A stretch of 64,000 bases of DNA from Ashinkailepas kermadecensis (lineage: Eukaryota > Arthropoda > Thecostraca > Neolepadidae): positions 163,501 to 227,500 of the forward strand of contig JAOTOM010004375.1 of NCBI GenBank assembly GCA_034440615.1. Direction: 5' to 3'. The position numbers and the translations under genes were made by a program. The notes below the pieces were generated by a model. The model saw only the letters and a program-made list of their open reading frames with translations. It had not been told where the DNA came from and made no database searches. This document shows, one piece after another, positions 1-10,670 of the stretch (the stretch's first letter is position 1; the number at the start of each line of letters is the position of its first letter).

Positions 1-75
1 GGGCGGCGGGAGGTTGCCGAGTCAACCCGTGGCCAGTCGGCGTGAGAGGTTGGAGACACTCGGCCACCATCTTGG
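1..75 (+). mobile_element. SINE body fragment
   Basis: Positions 24-60 carry the segment ggcgtgagaggttgg, which is the conserved body of the tRNA-derived SINEs seen many times further right (for example near 3,420, 33,550, 51,810 and 55,745). The window edge cuts off any tRNA-like head. A CCCTCC-rich stretch follows at 135-160. Confidence 0.4.
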
Positions 76-172
76 TCCGCTATGATGACGTCCGGGGTGG
101 GTGGCGTTGGCCGCTGCAGTGTTTGTGCGCTGCCCTCCCCCTCCCCCTCCCCCTCCCCCGCTTCATTCGCCG

Positions 173-1140
173 TCTATGGGTCTGTTCCCGTGGCTCCACT
201 GACCTTCACAAACCTCCACTGGTCGTTTCCGTCGCAAATCCGGTGGATATTTTTCCTCCACCAAACTCCAACAGTGGAGCAAAAGCTCCACCAGCCCAGA
301 AGCAGGGTCCAATTGTGATTTTTCAGTTGAGCTCAATCACGGCGCACTTGCGCCATATATTTGCGCGTAAACAACGTCCTCCATCATATGAATCTCATCT
401 TCATGCATCAACTGAATACCAGGATCATCCTTCGCAAAGGAAATATGAAATTACTACTACAACCATGAATAATAATCGAAGTAACAGATGCAGACCACAA
501 AACATCTTTTGTTTATGCCTTTGGTCTAGGTCATTCGGCCTAAGGGAAGATGTTACTTTACTGGGCGGTCCGCCGTAATTCCCGTGCCCAGAAGTACCGC
601 CGTTCTCCTGGCGCCGACTAAAATCCTACTCGAGCCCGATCGACGAGGTCGGGCAAGTTGAGATGAGGAAAAGTCAGCACCGGGTAGAGAAGCGCCTCGG
701 GGCCGAGGGAGCCCGGCGGGTCCAGACACGAGATTATTTTTTGTACGTTAAGAAGGCAGTCCAAACCGCAAAACAGGGGGAGACGATGCTCAACCGAGAG
801 GAAAGAGAGCTTACCTGGTTCATCCCATATGCGAAAAGGACATGTGTGCTTCCCGCAGTCTCTGAGGACACATACATAGCCAGAAATAAAGACAAATTTG
901 GGACTTTGTAAAACAAGGCATACTATGTACATTGTGCGATCATCTGGACAAACATCTGAAAGGCAATTTGGCCAATTTATGATACAGCGCCAAGTGCTTC
1001 CTTTTAGTCGCGGAATTCACACCGCTGTCAGCTGATTTATCCACCAAGCTCCACCGGTCGTTCCCGTGGGCCAGTCTCAACTAGCCTCAACTAGCCTCCA
1101 CCGAGTTCCTTCTGGTGGAGCCACGGGAACGGACCCTATG
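173..1140. mobile_element. Possible inverted-repeat (foldback or MITE-like) element
   Basis: The left end (173-198) and the reverse complement of the right end (1,115-1,140) agree at about 23 of 26 positions around the core gttcccgtggctccac. That is the layout of a non-autonomous DNA transposon with terminal inverted repeats. The interior has short open frames, none recognised. I could not define a target-site duplication, so the exact ends are uncertain. Confidence 0.3.
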
Positions 1141-1200
1141 TGACGTGCTGTCTCCAGAACGTGAGGGCGTGCTCTTTCTGCCGGCGTCGTTGCTTTGGGT

Positions 1201-1868
1201 TGCGCTGAACCCCCACCCACGGACGAGGCTGCGCTGAACCCCCACCCACGGACGAGGCTGCGCTGAATCCCCACCCACGGACGAGGCTGCGCTGAACCCC
1301 CACCCAGGACGAGGCTGCGCTGAACCCCCACCCACGGACGAGGCTGCGCTGAATCCCCACCCGAGGACGAGGCTGCGCTGAACCCCCACCCACGGACGAG
1401 GCTGCGCTGAATCCCCACCCACGGACGAGGCTGCGCTGAACCCCCACCCACGGACGAGGCTGCGCTGAACCCCCACCCACGGACGAGGCTGCGCTGAACC
1501 CCCACCCACGGACGAGGCTGCGCTGAACCCCCACCCACGGACGAGGCTGCGCTGAACCCCCACCCGAGGACGAGGCTGCGCTGAACCCACCCACGGACGA
1601 GGCTGCGCTGAACCCCCACCCACGGACGAGGCTGCGCTGAACCCCACCGAGGACGAGGCTGCGCTGAATCCCCACCCACGGACGAGGCTGCGCTGAATCC
1701 CCACCCAAGGACGAGGCTGCGCTGAACCCCCACCCACGGACGAGGCTGCGCTGAACCCCCACCCGAGGACGAGGCTGCGCTGAACCCCCACCCGAGGACG
1801 AGGCTGCGCTGAATCCCCACCCACGGACGAGGCTGCGCTGAATCCCCACCCACGGACGAGGCTGCGCC
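1201..1868. repeat. 29-bp minisatellite, about 23 units
   Basis: Tandem units of about 29 bp built on gctgaacccccacccacgga followed by cgaggctgc. Variants differ at one or two bases (CACGG or CGAGG) or by single-base deletions. All three minus-strand frames stay open through it only because the unit lacks stop codons there, so no protein is claimed. Confidence 0.95.
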
Positions 1869-2973
1869 GCTCCTGTGCTTTCCTCTGCGTCTCACCTCGC
1901 CTGTCGGGAGGCACACATCGGCCAACGTTCGGCTCGTCTGACCGAGTGACGTGTGTGGCCGATGAAAGGCGCGGAACACGTGCGTCACATCCGCCATCTG
2001 CCTGCATTGCATCTGCCGTCTGTCAATATTTCACCTGCCATCTGTCAACATTACATTTGTCATGTTCCTCCATTACGCATGTGATCAGTGACCACTGCAG
2101 CTATCATGTCAGTATTGTTGTGCCATCTGTCAACATTAAGTCCGCCATCTGTCAACGTTAAGTACGCAATCTGTCAACATTGTGTGTGTCGGCTGCCAGC
2201 ACTATGTCTGCACAACTCAACATGTGTACGACACCATAGGGTGCACGTGCACCGAAAGCTGGTGGCCTGTTTGAGCCCCTTTCAGGAACAAACGGTCGGG
2301 AACGCGCTTGTGTCGTGTATTTACTGTGTGTTCACTTCTGCCGTGTATTTACCGTGTGTGTTTACCGTTTATTGTGTCGTGTATTTACCGCGTGCATGAT
2401 GTGGTGTAGTTGCTGTGTGGCTGCTGGTGTGCTCTTCTCGGGAGGGGGGCTCGCTACGCACGACTCGTGTGCTCGTCTCAGGGGGCTCGCGACGCCCGGG
2501 TAGTGGGTGGTGATGCCGAGTGTGAGCCACGCTGTGGCTTTGAAGGGGTGTCAGCTGTCGGTTGGTCTCATTTCTCAGTGTCGTCACAACGGTTAGTCTG
2601 GATTACGTCTCAGCGGCGGCTTCTCATCTGTGTTGTCTACATCGAGTCGCCCGCGTTTCATTTGTTCAGTTGCACTCCGTTGTGTATTTTCTAGCTCGCT
2701 AATTACGGTTCATGCAGATGTTTCATCCCTCGTTTTATATGCGATCGCACGTGCATAATTGTGTGTTTGTAATACACGCCACCCGAGCGCTCAGGGGGCC
2801 AGGAGACGCCTTGCTTGCTGCAGCGAAGTGTTGGACATTGCAGGACTTGGTGGCACATTGGTGTCGGGTCACACAAGGTCGGGCCCCCTGCCCGCAGTGG
2901 GGTCAGCCATCGTTACTCGGCTGGCTCGGGAGATGGCGCTCCCTCGGGTTGGACCTGAAGAGCCGACCCGCAG
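1869..2973. other. Spacer without a recognisable gene
   Basis: Mixed sequence with a short degenerate repeat of the words catctgtcaacatt (2,020-2,185) and a gtgtatttaccgtgtg motif repeated near 2,320-2,395. I see no coding exon with family similarity here. Confidence 0.5.
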
Positions 2974-3081
2974 GCCACGCCCCCGCACCAGGTGCCGCCA
3001 ATGAGCGGCGACGCCCCGCCCCCGCCGCCCGCGGCTCCCGGCCACGGCTGGGTCAAGGACCTGAACGGCGTCACCTCCTGA
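2974..3081 (+). CDS. Weak candidate terminal exon, Pro/Ala-rich
   Basis: After the acceptor-like ccgacccgcag a frame of 36 codons runs to TGA at 3,079-3,081. Nearly every codon ends in G or C, as in the confirmed exons of this window. The product would be Pro/Ala-rich, beginning MSGDAPPPPPAAPGHGW if started at the internal ATG (3,001) and ending VKDLNGVTS. I do not recognise the protein and found no upstream exon, so this may be a chance frame in GC-rich sequence. Confidence 0.15.
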   Translation, partial: ATPPHQVPPMSGDAPPPPPAAPGHGWVKDLNGVTS

Positions 3082-3306
3082 AGGGGGGGGGGGGGTCACC
3101 ACCATTCCGCCTAAGGACGTCGCTTGATGCGCAGTGAGCACTTCTAGTCGTTCATCTCACCCACTTAGACTCAACGCCTTATCACCTTTAGTTTTACTGT
3201 AGGACATGCGTGCCTTTAGAGCAAATGTTCCCGGCCTGCAGAGTGATTTATATCACAGAAGGCTTACTGCTGCAGTCATTCAGGAAACGAAGCTTTTAGG
3301 AAGTAT

Positions 3307-3644
3307 CCAGTGACGTATTGGGGGACGAGTGGTCTAGGGGTTAGATGCTTGTCTCACAATTGAAAGATTGTGGGTTCGAATCTCACCTGTCGCTACTCTT
3401 CGCCCGCGACCAATTGGCGTGAGAGATTGGCGACGCTATATGACTCAACGGTCGACGTGTCGTAAAACCAATAGCCAGTGACGTATTGGAGGATATTCGG
3501 TTTTGTCTCACAATTGGAGAGATTGTGGATTCGAATGTCACCTGTCGTTACTCTTCGCCCGCGACCAATTGGCGGCGAGGATTGGCGACGCTATATGACT
3601 CAACAGTCGACGTGTCGTAAAACCAATAGCCAGTGACGTATTGG
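3307..3644 (+). mobile_element. Two SINEs in tandem, three copies of the target duplication
   Basis: A tRNA-derived SINE (3,322-3,474) has a box A-like tggtctagggg, a box B-like gggttcgaatc, the body gacgctatatgac and the tail cgtaaaaccaata. A second, 5'-damaged copy follows (3,490-3,629). The 15-bp sequence ccagtgacgtattgg occurs three times: 3,307-3,321, 3,475-3,489 and 3,630-3,644. It marks the original target-site duplication and shows that SINE plus one duplication was later doubled. Confidence 0.9.
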
Positions 3645-3689
3645 GGATATTGTTTTCCGGCGGTGTGATGTCTGGCTACACACGCACGT

Positions 3690-6600
3690 GGCGGACTCCA
3701 CCGGGGACTCCGGCGGTGTGATGCTGGCCATACACCACGGGACTCCGGCGGTGTGATGCTGGCCATACACCACGGGACTCCGGCGGTGTGATGCTGGCCA
3801 TACACCACGGGACTCCGGCGGTGTGATGCTGGCCATACACCACGGGACTCCGGCGGTGTGATGCTGGCCATACACCACGGGACTCCGGCGGTGTGATGCT
3901 GGCCATACACCACGGGACTCCGGCGGTGTGATGCTGGCCATACACCACGGGACTCCGGCGGTGTGATGCTGGCCATACACCACGGGACTCCGGCGGTGTG
4001 ATGCTGGCCATACACCACGGGACTCCGGCGGTGTGATGCTGGCCATACACCACGGGACTCCGGCGGTGTGATGCTGGCCATACACCACGGGACTCCGGCG
4101 GTGTGATGCTGGCCATACACCACGGGACTCCGGCGGTGTGATGCTGGCCATACACCACGGGACTCCGGCGGTGTGATGCTGGCCATACACCACGGGACTC
4201 CGGCGGTGTGATGCTGGCCATACACCACGGGACTCCGGCGGTGTGATGCTGGCCATACACCACGGGACTCCGGCGGTGTGATGCTGGCCATACACCACGG
4301 GACTCCGGCGGTGTGATGCTGGCCATACACCACGGGACTCCGGCGGTGTGATGCTGGCCATACACCACGGGACTCCGGCGGTGTGATGCTGGCCATACAC
4401 CACGGGACTCCGGCGGTGTGATGCTGGCCATACACCACGGGACTCCGGCGGTTGGTACACCACGGGACTCCGGCGGTGTGATGCTGGCCATACACCACGG
4501 GACTCCGGCGGTGTGATGCTGGCCATACACCACGGGACTCCGGCGGTGTGATGCTGGCCATACACCACGGGACTCCGGCGGTGTGATGCTGGCCATACAC
4601 CACGGGACTCCGGCGGTGTGATGCTGGCCATACACCACGGGACTCCGGCGGTGTGATGCTGGCCATACACCACGGGACTCCGGCGGTGTGATGCTGGCCA
4701 TACACCACGGGACTCCGGCGGTGTGATGCTGGCCATACACCACGGGACTCCGGCGGTGTGATGCTGGCCATACACCACGGGACTCCGGCGGTGTGATGCT
4801 GGCCATACACCACAGGCCGCGGTGTGATGCTGGCCATACACCACGGGACTCCGGCGGTGTGATGCTGGCCATACACCACGGGACTCCGGCGGTGTGATGC
4901 TGGCCATACACCACGGGACTCCGGCGGTGTGATGCTGGCCATACACCACGGGACTCCGGCGGTGTGATGCTGGCCATACACCACGGGACTCCGGCGGTGT
5001 GATGCTGGCCATACACCACGGGACTCCGGCGGTGTGATGCTGGCCATACACCACGGGACTCCGGCGGTGTGATGCTGGCCATACACCACGGGACTCCGGC
5101 GGTGTGATGCTGGCCATACACCACGGGACTCCGGCGGTGTGATGCTGGCCATACACCACGGACTCCGGCGGTGTGATGCTGGCCCCAAATGGACTCCGGC
5201 GGTGTGATGCTGGCCATACACCACGGGACTCCGGCGGTGTGATGCTGGCCATACACCACGGGACTCCGGCGGTGTGATGCTGGCCATACACCACGGGACT
5301 CCGGCGGTGTGATGCTGGCCATACACCACGGGACTCCGGCGGTGTGATGCTGGCCATACACCACGGGACTCCGGCGGTGTGATGCTGGCCATACACCACG
5401 GGACTCCGGCGGTGTGATGCTGGCCATACACCACGGGACTCCGGCGGTGTGATGCTGGCCATACACCACGGGACTCCGGCGGTGTGATGCTGGCCATACA
5501 CCACGGGACTCCGGCGGTGTGATGCTGGCCATACACCACGGGACTCCGGCGGTGTGATGCTGGCCATACACCACGGGACTCCGGCGGTGTGATGCTGGCC
5601 ACACACCACGGGACTCCGGCGGTGTGATGCTGGCCATACACCACGGGACTCCGGCGGTGTGATGCTGGCCATACACCTTTTCACGGGACTCCGGCGGTGT
5701 GATGCTGGCCATACACCACGGGACTCCGGCGGTGTGATGCTGGCCATACACCACGGGACTCCGGCGGTGTGATGCTGGCCATACACCACGGGACTCCGGC
5801 GGTGTGATGCTGGCCATACACCACGGGACTCCGGCGGTGTGATGCTGGCCATACACCACGGGACTCCGGCGGTGTGATGCTGGCCATACACCACGGGACT
5901 CCGGCGGTGTGATGCTGGCCATACACCACGGGACTCCGGCGGTGTGATGCTGGCCATACACCACGGGACTCCGGCGGTGTGATGCTGGCCATACACCACG
6001 GGACTCCGGTGTGATGCTGGCCATACACCACGGGCCGCCATAACACGGGACTCCGGCGGTGTGATGCTGGCCATACACCACGGGACTCCGGCGGTGTGAT
6101 GCTGGCCATACACCACGGGACTCCGGCGGTGTGATGCTGGCCATACACCACGGGACTCCGGCGGTGTGATGCTGGCCATACACCACGGGACTCCGGCGGT
6201 GTGATGCTGGCCATACACCACGGGACTCCGGCGGTGTGATGCTGGCCATACACCACGGGACTCCGGCGGTGTGATGCTGGCCATACACCACGGGACTCCG
6301 GCGGTGTGATGCTGGCCATACACCACGGGACTCCGGCGGTGTGATGCTGGCCAACACCACGGGACTCCGGCGGTGTGATGCTGGCCATACACCACGGGAC
6401 TCCGGCGGTGTGATGCTGGCCATACACCACGGGACTCCGGCGGTGTGATGCTGGCCATACACCACGGGACTCCGGCGGTGTGATGCTGGCCATACACCAC
6501 GGGACTCCGGCGGTGTGATGCTGGCCATACACCACGGGACTCCGGCGGTGTGATGCTGGCCATACACCACGGGACTCCGGCGGTGTGATGCTGGCCATAC

Positions 6601-7810
6601 ACCACGGGACTCCGGCGGTGTGATGCTGGCCATACACCACGGGACTCCGGCGGTGTGATGCTGGCCATACACCACGGGACTCCGGCGGTGTGATGCTGGC
6701 CATACACCACGGGACTCCGGCGGTGTGATGCTGGCCATACACCACGGGACTCCGGCGGTGTGATGCTGGCCATACACCACGGGACTCCGGCGGTGTGATG
6801 CTGGCCATACACCACGGGACTCCGGCGGTGTGATGCTGGCCATACACCACGGGACTCCGCGCGGTGTGATGCTGGCCATACACCACGGGACTCCGGCGGT
6901 GTGATGCTGGCCATACACCACGGGACTCCGGCGGTGTGATGCTGGCCATACACCACGGGACTCCGGCGGTGTGATGCTGGCCATACACCACGGGACTCCG
7001 GCGGTGTGATGCTGGCCATACACCACGGGACTCCGGCGGTGTGATGCTGGCCACACACCACGGGACTCCGGCGGTGTGATGCTGGCCATACACCACGGGA
7101 CTCCGGCGGTGTGATGCTGGCCATACACCACGGGACTCCGGCGGTGTGATGCTGGCCATACACCACGGGACTCCGGCGGTGTGATGCTGGCCATACACCA
7201 CGGGACTCCGGCGGTGTGATGCTGGCCATACACCACGGGACTCCGGCGGTGTGATGCTGGCCATACACCACGGGACTCCGGCGGTGTGATGCTGGCCACA
7301 CACCACGGGACTCCGGCGGTGTGATGCTGGCCATACACCACGGGACACCGGCGGTGTGATGCTGGCCATACACCACGGGACACCGGCGGTGTGATGCTGG
7401 CCACACACCACGGGACTCCGGCGGTGTGATGCTGGCCATACACCACGGGACTCCGGCGGTGTGATGCTGGCCATACACCAGGGACTCCGGCGGTGTGATG
7501 CTGGCCATACACCACGGGACTCCGGCGGTGTGATGCTGGCCATACACCACGGGACTCCGGCGGTGTGATGCTGGCCATACACTACGGGACTCCGGCGGTG
7601 TGATGCTGGCCATACACCACGGGACTCCGGCGGTGTGATGCTGGCCATACACCACGGGACTCCGGCGGGTGATGCTGGCCATACCACAGGACTCCGGCGG
7701 TGTGATGCTGGCCATACACCACGGGACTCCGGCGGTGTGATGCTGGCCATACACCACGGGACTCCGGCGGTGTGATGCTGGCCATACACCACGGGACTCC
7801 GGCGGTGTGA
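3690..7810. repeat. 35-bp minisatellite A, left part, about 117 units
   Basis: Near-identical 35-bp units carry the words ggcggtgtgatgctggcc and atacaccacgggactcc. Rare variants include ATG to ACA changes, 1-4 base indels and short units near 4,450, 4,810, 5,165, 5,670, 6,010, 6,850 and 7,670. One plus-strand frame of the unit reads GGVMLAIHHGTPA, which matches the start of the endonuclease domain that follows the array at 9,903 and its diverged single copy at 10,236. The minus strand is open in all three frames by chance. Confidence 0.97.
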
Positions 7811-9732
7811 GGCCAGGCAAACATGTCTGAACACACACCTCCCAGTTGCCGGCTATGCGCGTCTCTACCAGCTCCTATAAAGTATCACCCATATCCCTCG
7901 AACAGCTAACCAAAATTGTCATGGATATGAGGAGCACAAGTGCTTGCGGACCCGACGGGATCTGTATTAAGGTCATCAAATTTCTGTTCTTTTTTATCGG
8001 AGAAGTGCTGCTCGACATTATAAACACATGCCTGACTACAGCTGATATCCCCTCCACTTGGAAACAGTCAATAGTAACTCCCATTCACAAATCAGGAGAT
8101 CCTTCGGATCCCTCTAATTTTAGGCCCATCTCATTGGTTCCGGTTATCGCCAAAATCACAGAGAGGGTAGTGCAGAAGCAACTCTATCACTACCTGAACG
8201 CAAACCACCTACTGGCCCAAACTCAGCACGGCTTCAGACCACGCCACTCTACGGAAACCGCTCTGATCTCAGTCTCGGACAAATTACTAGCAGCAATGGA
8301 CCGTTCGGAAGTAGCTCTCCTTTGCATTCTGGACCTCAGTAAATGCTTCGACGTAATAGATCACACCAAACTGCTCACTAAACTAGAACTCCATGGAATT
8401 GATACTGACTGGTTTAAGGCTTATCTGGGAGGTCACACGCAGGCTGTTAGCATCTCAGATCAACGCGGAAACAGGCATCTCTCCTCCTTTCTTCCTAACA
8501 ACATAGGTGTTTTTCAAGGCTCATCACTAGGTCCACTCCTCTATTGCATCTTTTCGAACGACCTCAGTTTGCACGTCCCGGTAGCACACGTCACTCAGTT
8601 CGCAGACGACACCCAGGTCCTCATCTCCGGTCGCAAATCTGATCTCCCAAATCTGATAAATCAGATGGAGACATGTCTGAACCAACTATACGACTACTTC
8701 CTGGATAACGGTTTGAAGGTAAACCCGACCAAAACTCAGCTTCTCACGTTCGGATCGCGTCAGAATCTTCGCAATATTACCCCGATACGAGTGTGCTTTA
8801 GGGACGCTGTGATATATGAAAGTCATTCGTGTAGGAACCTTGGGGTGACATTTGATCGCCACATGTCGTGGGATTCCCATGTAGCTGCCGTGGTCCGCAA
8901 GTGCACTGGATTCCTTATGGCCCTGAACCATCTGCGTCACCATCTGCCAACCAGTACCCTCTTCACTATAGTCAATAGCCTTGTTATATCCAATATCCGC
9001 TACTGCATATCTGTTTATGGGAACGGGTCGGCAGCAAACATCAACAGACTAGACAAAATCATTAACTTCGCCACTAGAGTCGTGTCAGGTCTACGGAAAT
9101 TTGATCATATTTCTGATGCCCGTAACGAGTTGGGTCTTCTCACCGCAGCTGATCTGCATCTATTTCACAGCCTTACTTTGCTCCACAAGATCATTCTGAC
9201 GGGTGAGCCAACGCACATTGCCGGTCAAATCTCTGCAAACTCTACCCTGCGAAACCGTCATACGCGTGCAGACGACCACCTGCACCTACCAGCCATACAC
9301 AGAGAGGCGGGACGCAGGAGATTTCTCTACTCGTCTGTCTTCCACTACAACAAACTCCCTACTGAAACAAAAACATTGAAGCTGTCTAACTTCAAGAAGC
9401 GTGTACGAGCTTATCTCCACGAGCAACACTAGTCACAAAAAAACTTACAAAATATATTTGTGTACACCATGCACTCACATTTAGGCCATCGCTTTCATAT
9501 CACTTCCATAAACTACTCGTTTACAGCTCGTGTTGCAAGCAAGGTGTGTGTAGTGCAGAGTGATATGGGTATTGTACTATGTTGGTGTATGAATGTTTGT
9601 TGCGCATGTGTTCCCACTATTGACCACAAATCTATCCTTTCTTTGTAAATATCTGTGTTATACCCAGACTGTCCATAATAGCCACTATACGTGGAGGGCA
9701 TGTATTGTGAAATAAATGAAATAAATAAATAG
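7811..9732 (+). mobile_element. 5'-truncated CR1/L2-like non-LTR retrotransposon inside minisatellite A
   Basis: The 35-bp array breaks at 7,810 and resumes in register at about 9,733. Between lie 1.92 kb holding a reverse transcriptase frame, a short 3' UTR and a terminal run of gaaataaat-type repeats, the style of tail used by CR1/L2-group LINEs. No endonuclease or ORF1 is present, so the copy is 5'-truncated. No long target-site duplication is visible; at most GA is shared by the two flanks. Confidence 0.9.
7846..9432 (+). CDS. Reverse transcriptase of a CR1/L2-like LINE (N-terminally truncated ORF2)
   Basis: An uninterrupted frame of 528 codons in the retrotransposon. In family terms the enzyme copies the element's RNA at a nicked genomic target. 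Visible RT blocks, by residue: NFRPISL (91-97), HGFRPRHST (128-136), motif A DLSKCFD (163-169), GVFQGSSLGPLL (221-232, where most relatives have PQGS), and the catalytic FADD (252-255). A thumb and connection region runs to the stop. The frame has no endonuclease or RNase H domain. The ATG used here is simply the first in the truncated frame; the real ORF2 start was lost. No frameshift or stop interrupts it, which suggests a fairly recent insertion. Clade assignment rests on motif style and tail type, not on a tree. Confidence 0.85.
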   Translation: MPAMRVSTSSYKVSPISLEQLTKIVMDMRSTSACGPDGICIKVIKFLFFFIGEVLLDIINTCLTTADIPSTWKQSIVTPIHKSGDPSDPSNFRPISLVPVIAKITERVVQKQLYHYLNANHLLAQTQHGFRPRHSTETALISVSDKLLAAMDRSEVALLCILDLSKCFDVIDHTKLLTKLELHGIDTDWFKAYLGGHTQAVSISDQRGNRHLSSFLPNNIGVFQGSSLGPLLYCIFSNDLSLHVPVAHVTQFADDTQVLISGRKSDLPNLINQMETCLNQLYDYFLDNGLKVNPTKTQLLTFGSRQNLRNITPIRVCFRDAVIYESHSCRNLGVTFDRHMSWDSHVAAVVRKCTGFLMALNHLRHHLPTSTLFTIVNSLVISNIRYCISVYGNGSAANINRLDKIINFATRVVSGLRKFDHISDARNELGLLTAADLHLFHSLTLLHKIILTGEPTHIAGQISANSTLRNRHTRADDHLHLPAIHREAGRRRFLYSSVFHYNKLPTETKTLKLSNFKKRVRAYLHEQH

Positions 9733-9902
9733 ATGCTGGCCATACACCACGGGACTCCGGCGGTGTGATGCTGGCCATACACCACGGGACTCCGGCGGTG
9801 TGATGCTGGCCATACACCACGGGACTCCGGCGGTGTGATGCTGGCCATACACCACGGGACTCCGGCGGTGTGATGCTGGCCATACACCACGGGACTCCGG
9901 CG
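9733..9902. repeat. 35-bp minisatellite A, right part, about 5 units
   Basis: The array resumes with the same consensus after the LINE insertion. The last unit runs directly into endonuclease-like coding sequence (GGVMLAIHHGTPAREVVL in one plus frame), so this is the array's edge inside the older retrotransposon. Confidence 0.95.
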
Positions 9903-10235
9903 CGAGAGGTAGTACTGCACTACGCGACAGGCTGTTGCCGTACGTGATCTCCTTCGTATCGGTGAATTCACCACTATGCGGTAATCTTGTCCCTATTTTT
10001 ATTTCTGTCTCCTGGAATGATTTCCTGGTGCAGAATTTAGACGCCGTATGCTGGAGCTTCCTCCCGTTGTACCTTTAGGTGATTTATGCTATGATTTTAT
10101 GCTGAGGGGTTCCGCCACTACTGACGCTCGTGGCAGACATATGGTAGCTGTTTAACCGACGAATCGTTATGTTTGCTAAACACGGGCTCTGCGACACGTA
10201 TAGCGCTACAGTCGGGAAACATCAGTTTTAGATCA
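9903..10235 (+). pseudogene. Endonuclease domain fragment, copy 1
   Basis: Frameshifted APE-type endonuclease remnant. Readable pieces are AREVVL, RQAVAVR, VSWND, MLELPPVVPLGD and RGSATTDARGRHM, in the order expected between the N-terminal beta strands and the LGDFN block. It continues straight from minisatellite A. It ends at TRIALQSGNISF, where copy 2 begins with the earlier part of the domain. Confidence 0.7.
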
Positions 10236-10670
10236 GTTGGTGTGATGCTGGCTGTGCACCGTGGAACACCTACTCGTGAAATAGCATTGCAGCCAACACT
10301 GTAGGCTGTAACCGTAGGTATTAATACTCACCACCTTGTTCTTTCATTGTGTTCAATGTATCTGCCTCCGGGAGATGTTATGCCCTCTGATGAGCTCAGA
10401 AGTCTTATGCTGGAACTTCCTCCTCTCGTTTTACTTCTCGGTGATTTTAACTCTCATCATACTCTGGAGTTATGCCACTGCCAACTCCCGTGGTAGGCAC
10501 ATGGAAGCCTTTTTAATCGACGAATCGCTGTGCACACTAAGCACAGGTTCTTCGACGCATATAACGCTACCATCGGGAAGCAGATCGGATTTGGATCCGA
10601 GCCTTTGTAGCTTCCAGATCAACCAGAGCTCTGTTTGACCGGCAGCTGATGGCCTGCTCTGACGTCATCA
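10236..10670 (+). pseudogene. Endonuclease domain fragment, copy 2
   Basis: Better preserved APE-type endonuclease: VGVMLAVHRGTPTREIALQ, one stop codon, then AVTVGINTHHLVLSLCSMY, LPPGDVMPSDELRSL and LLLGDFNSHHTL. After a shift come SRGRHMEAFLIDESL, THITLPSGSRSD and ALFDRQLMACSDVI, the last at the place of the usual GSDHFP block. The D and N of GDFN and the H of SDH are typical active-site positions; here SDH reads SDV. Its first 35 bases are the ancestral single-copy form of the minisatellite A unit. Confidence 0.75.

Noticed and set aside
3548..7838. Open frames of 698 to 1,412 codons on the minus strand
   Set aside because: They are the 35-bp array read through. The unit has no stop codon in any minus-strand frame, so length carries no information. 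The plus-strand sense of the source is LINE endonuclease.
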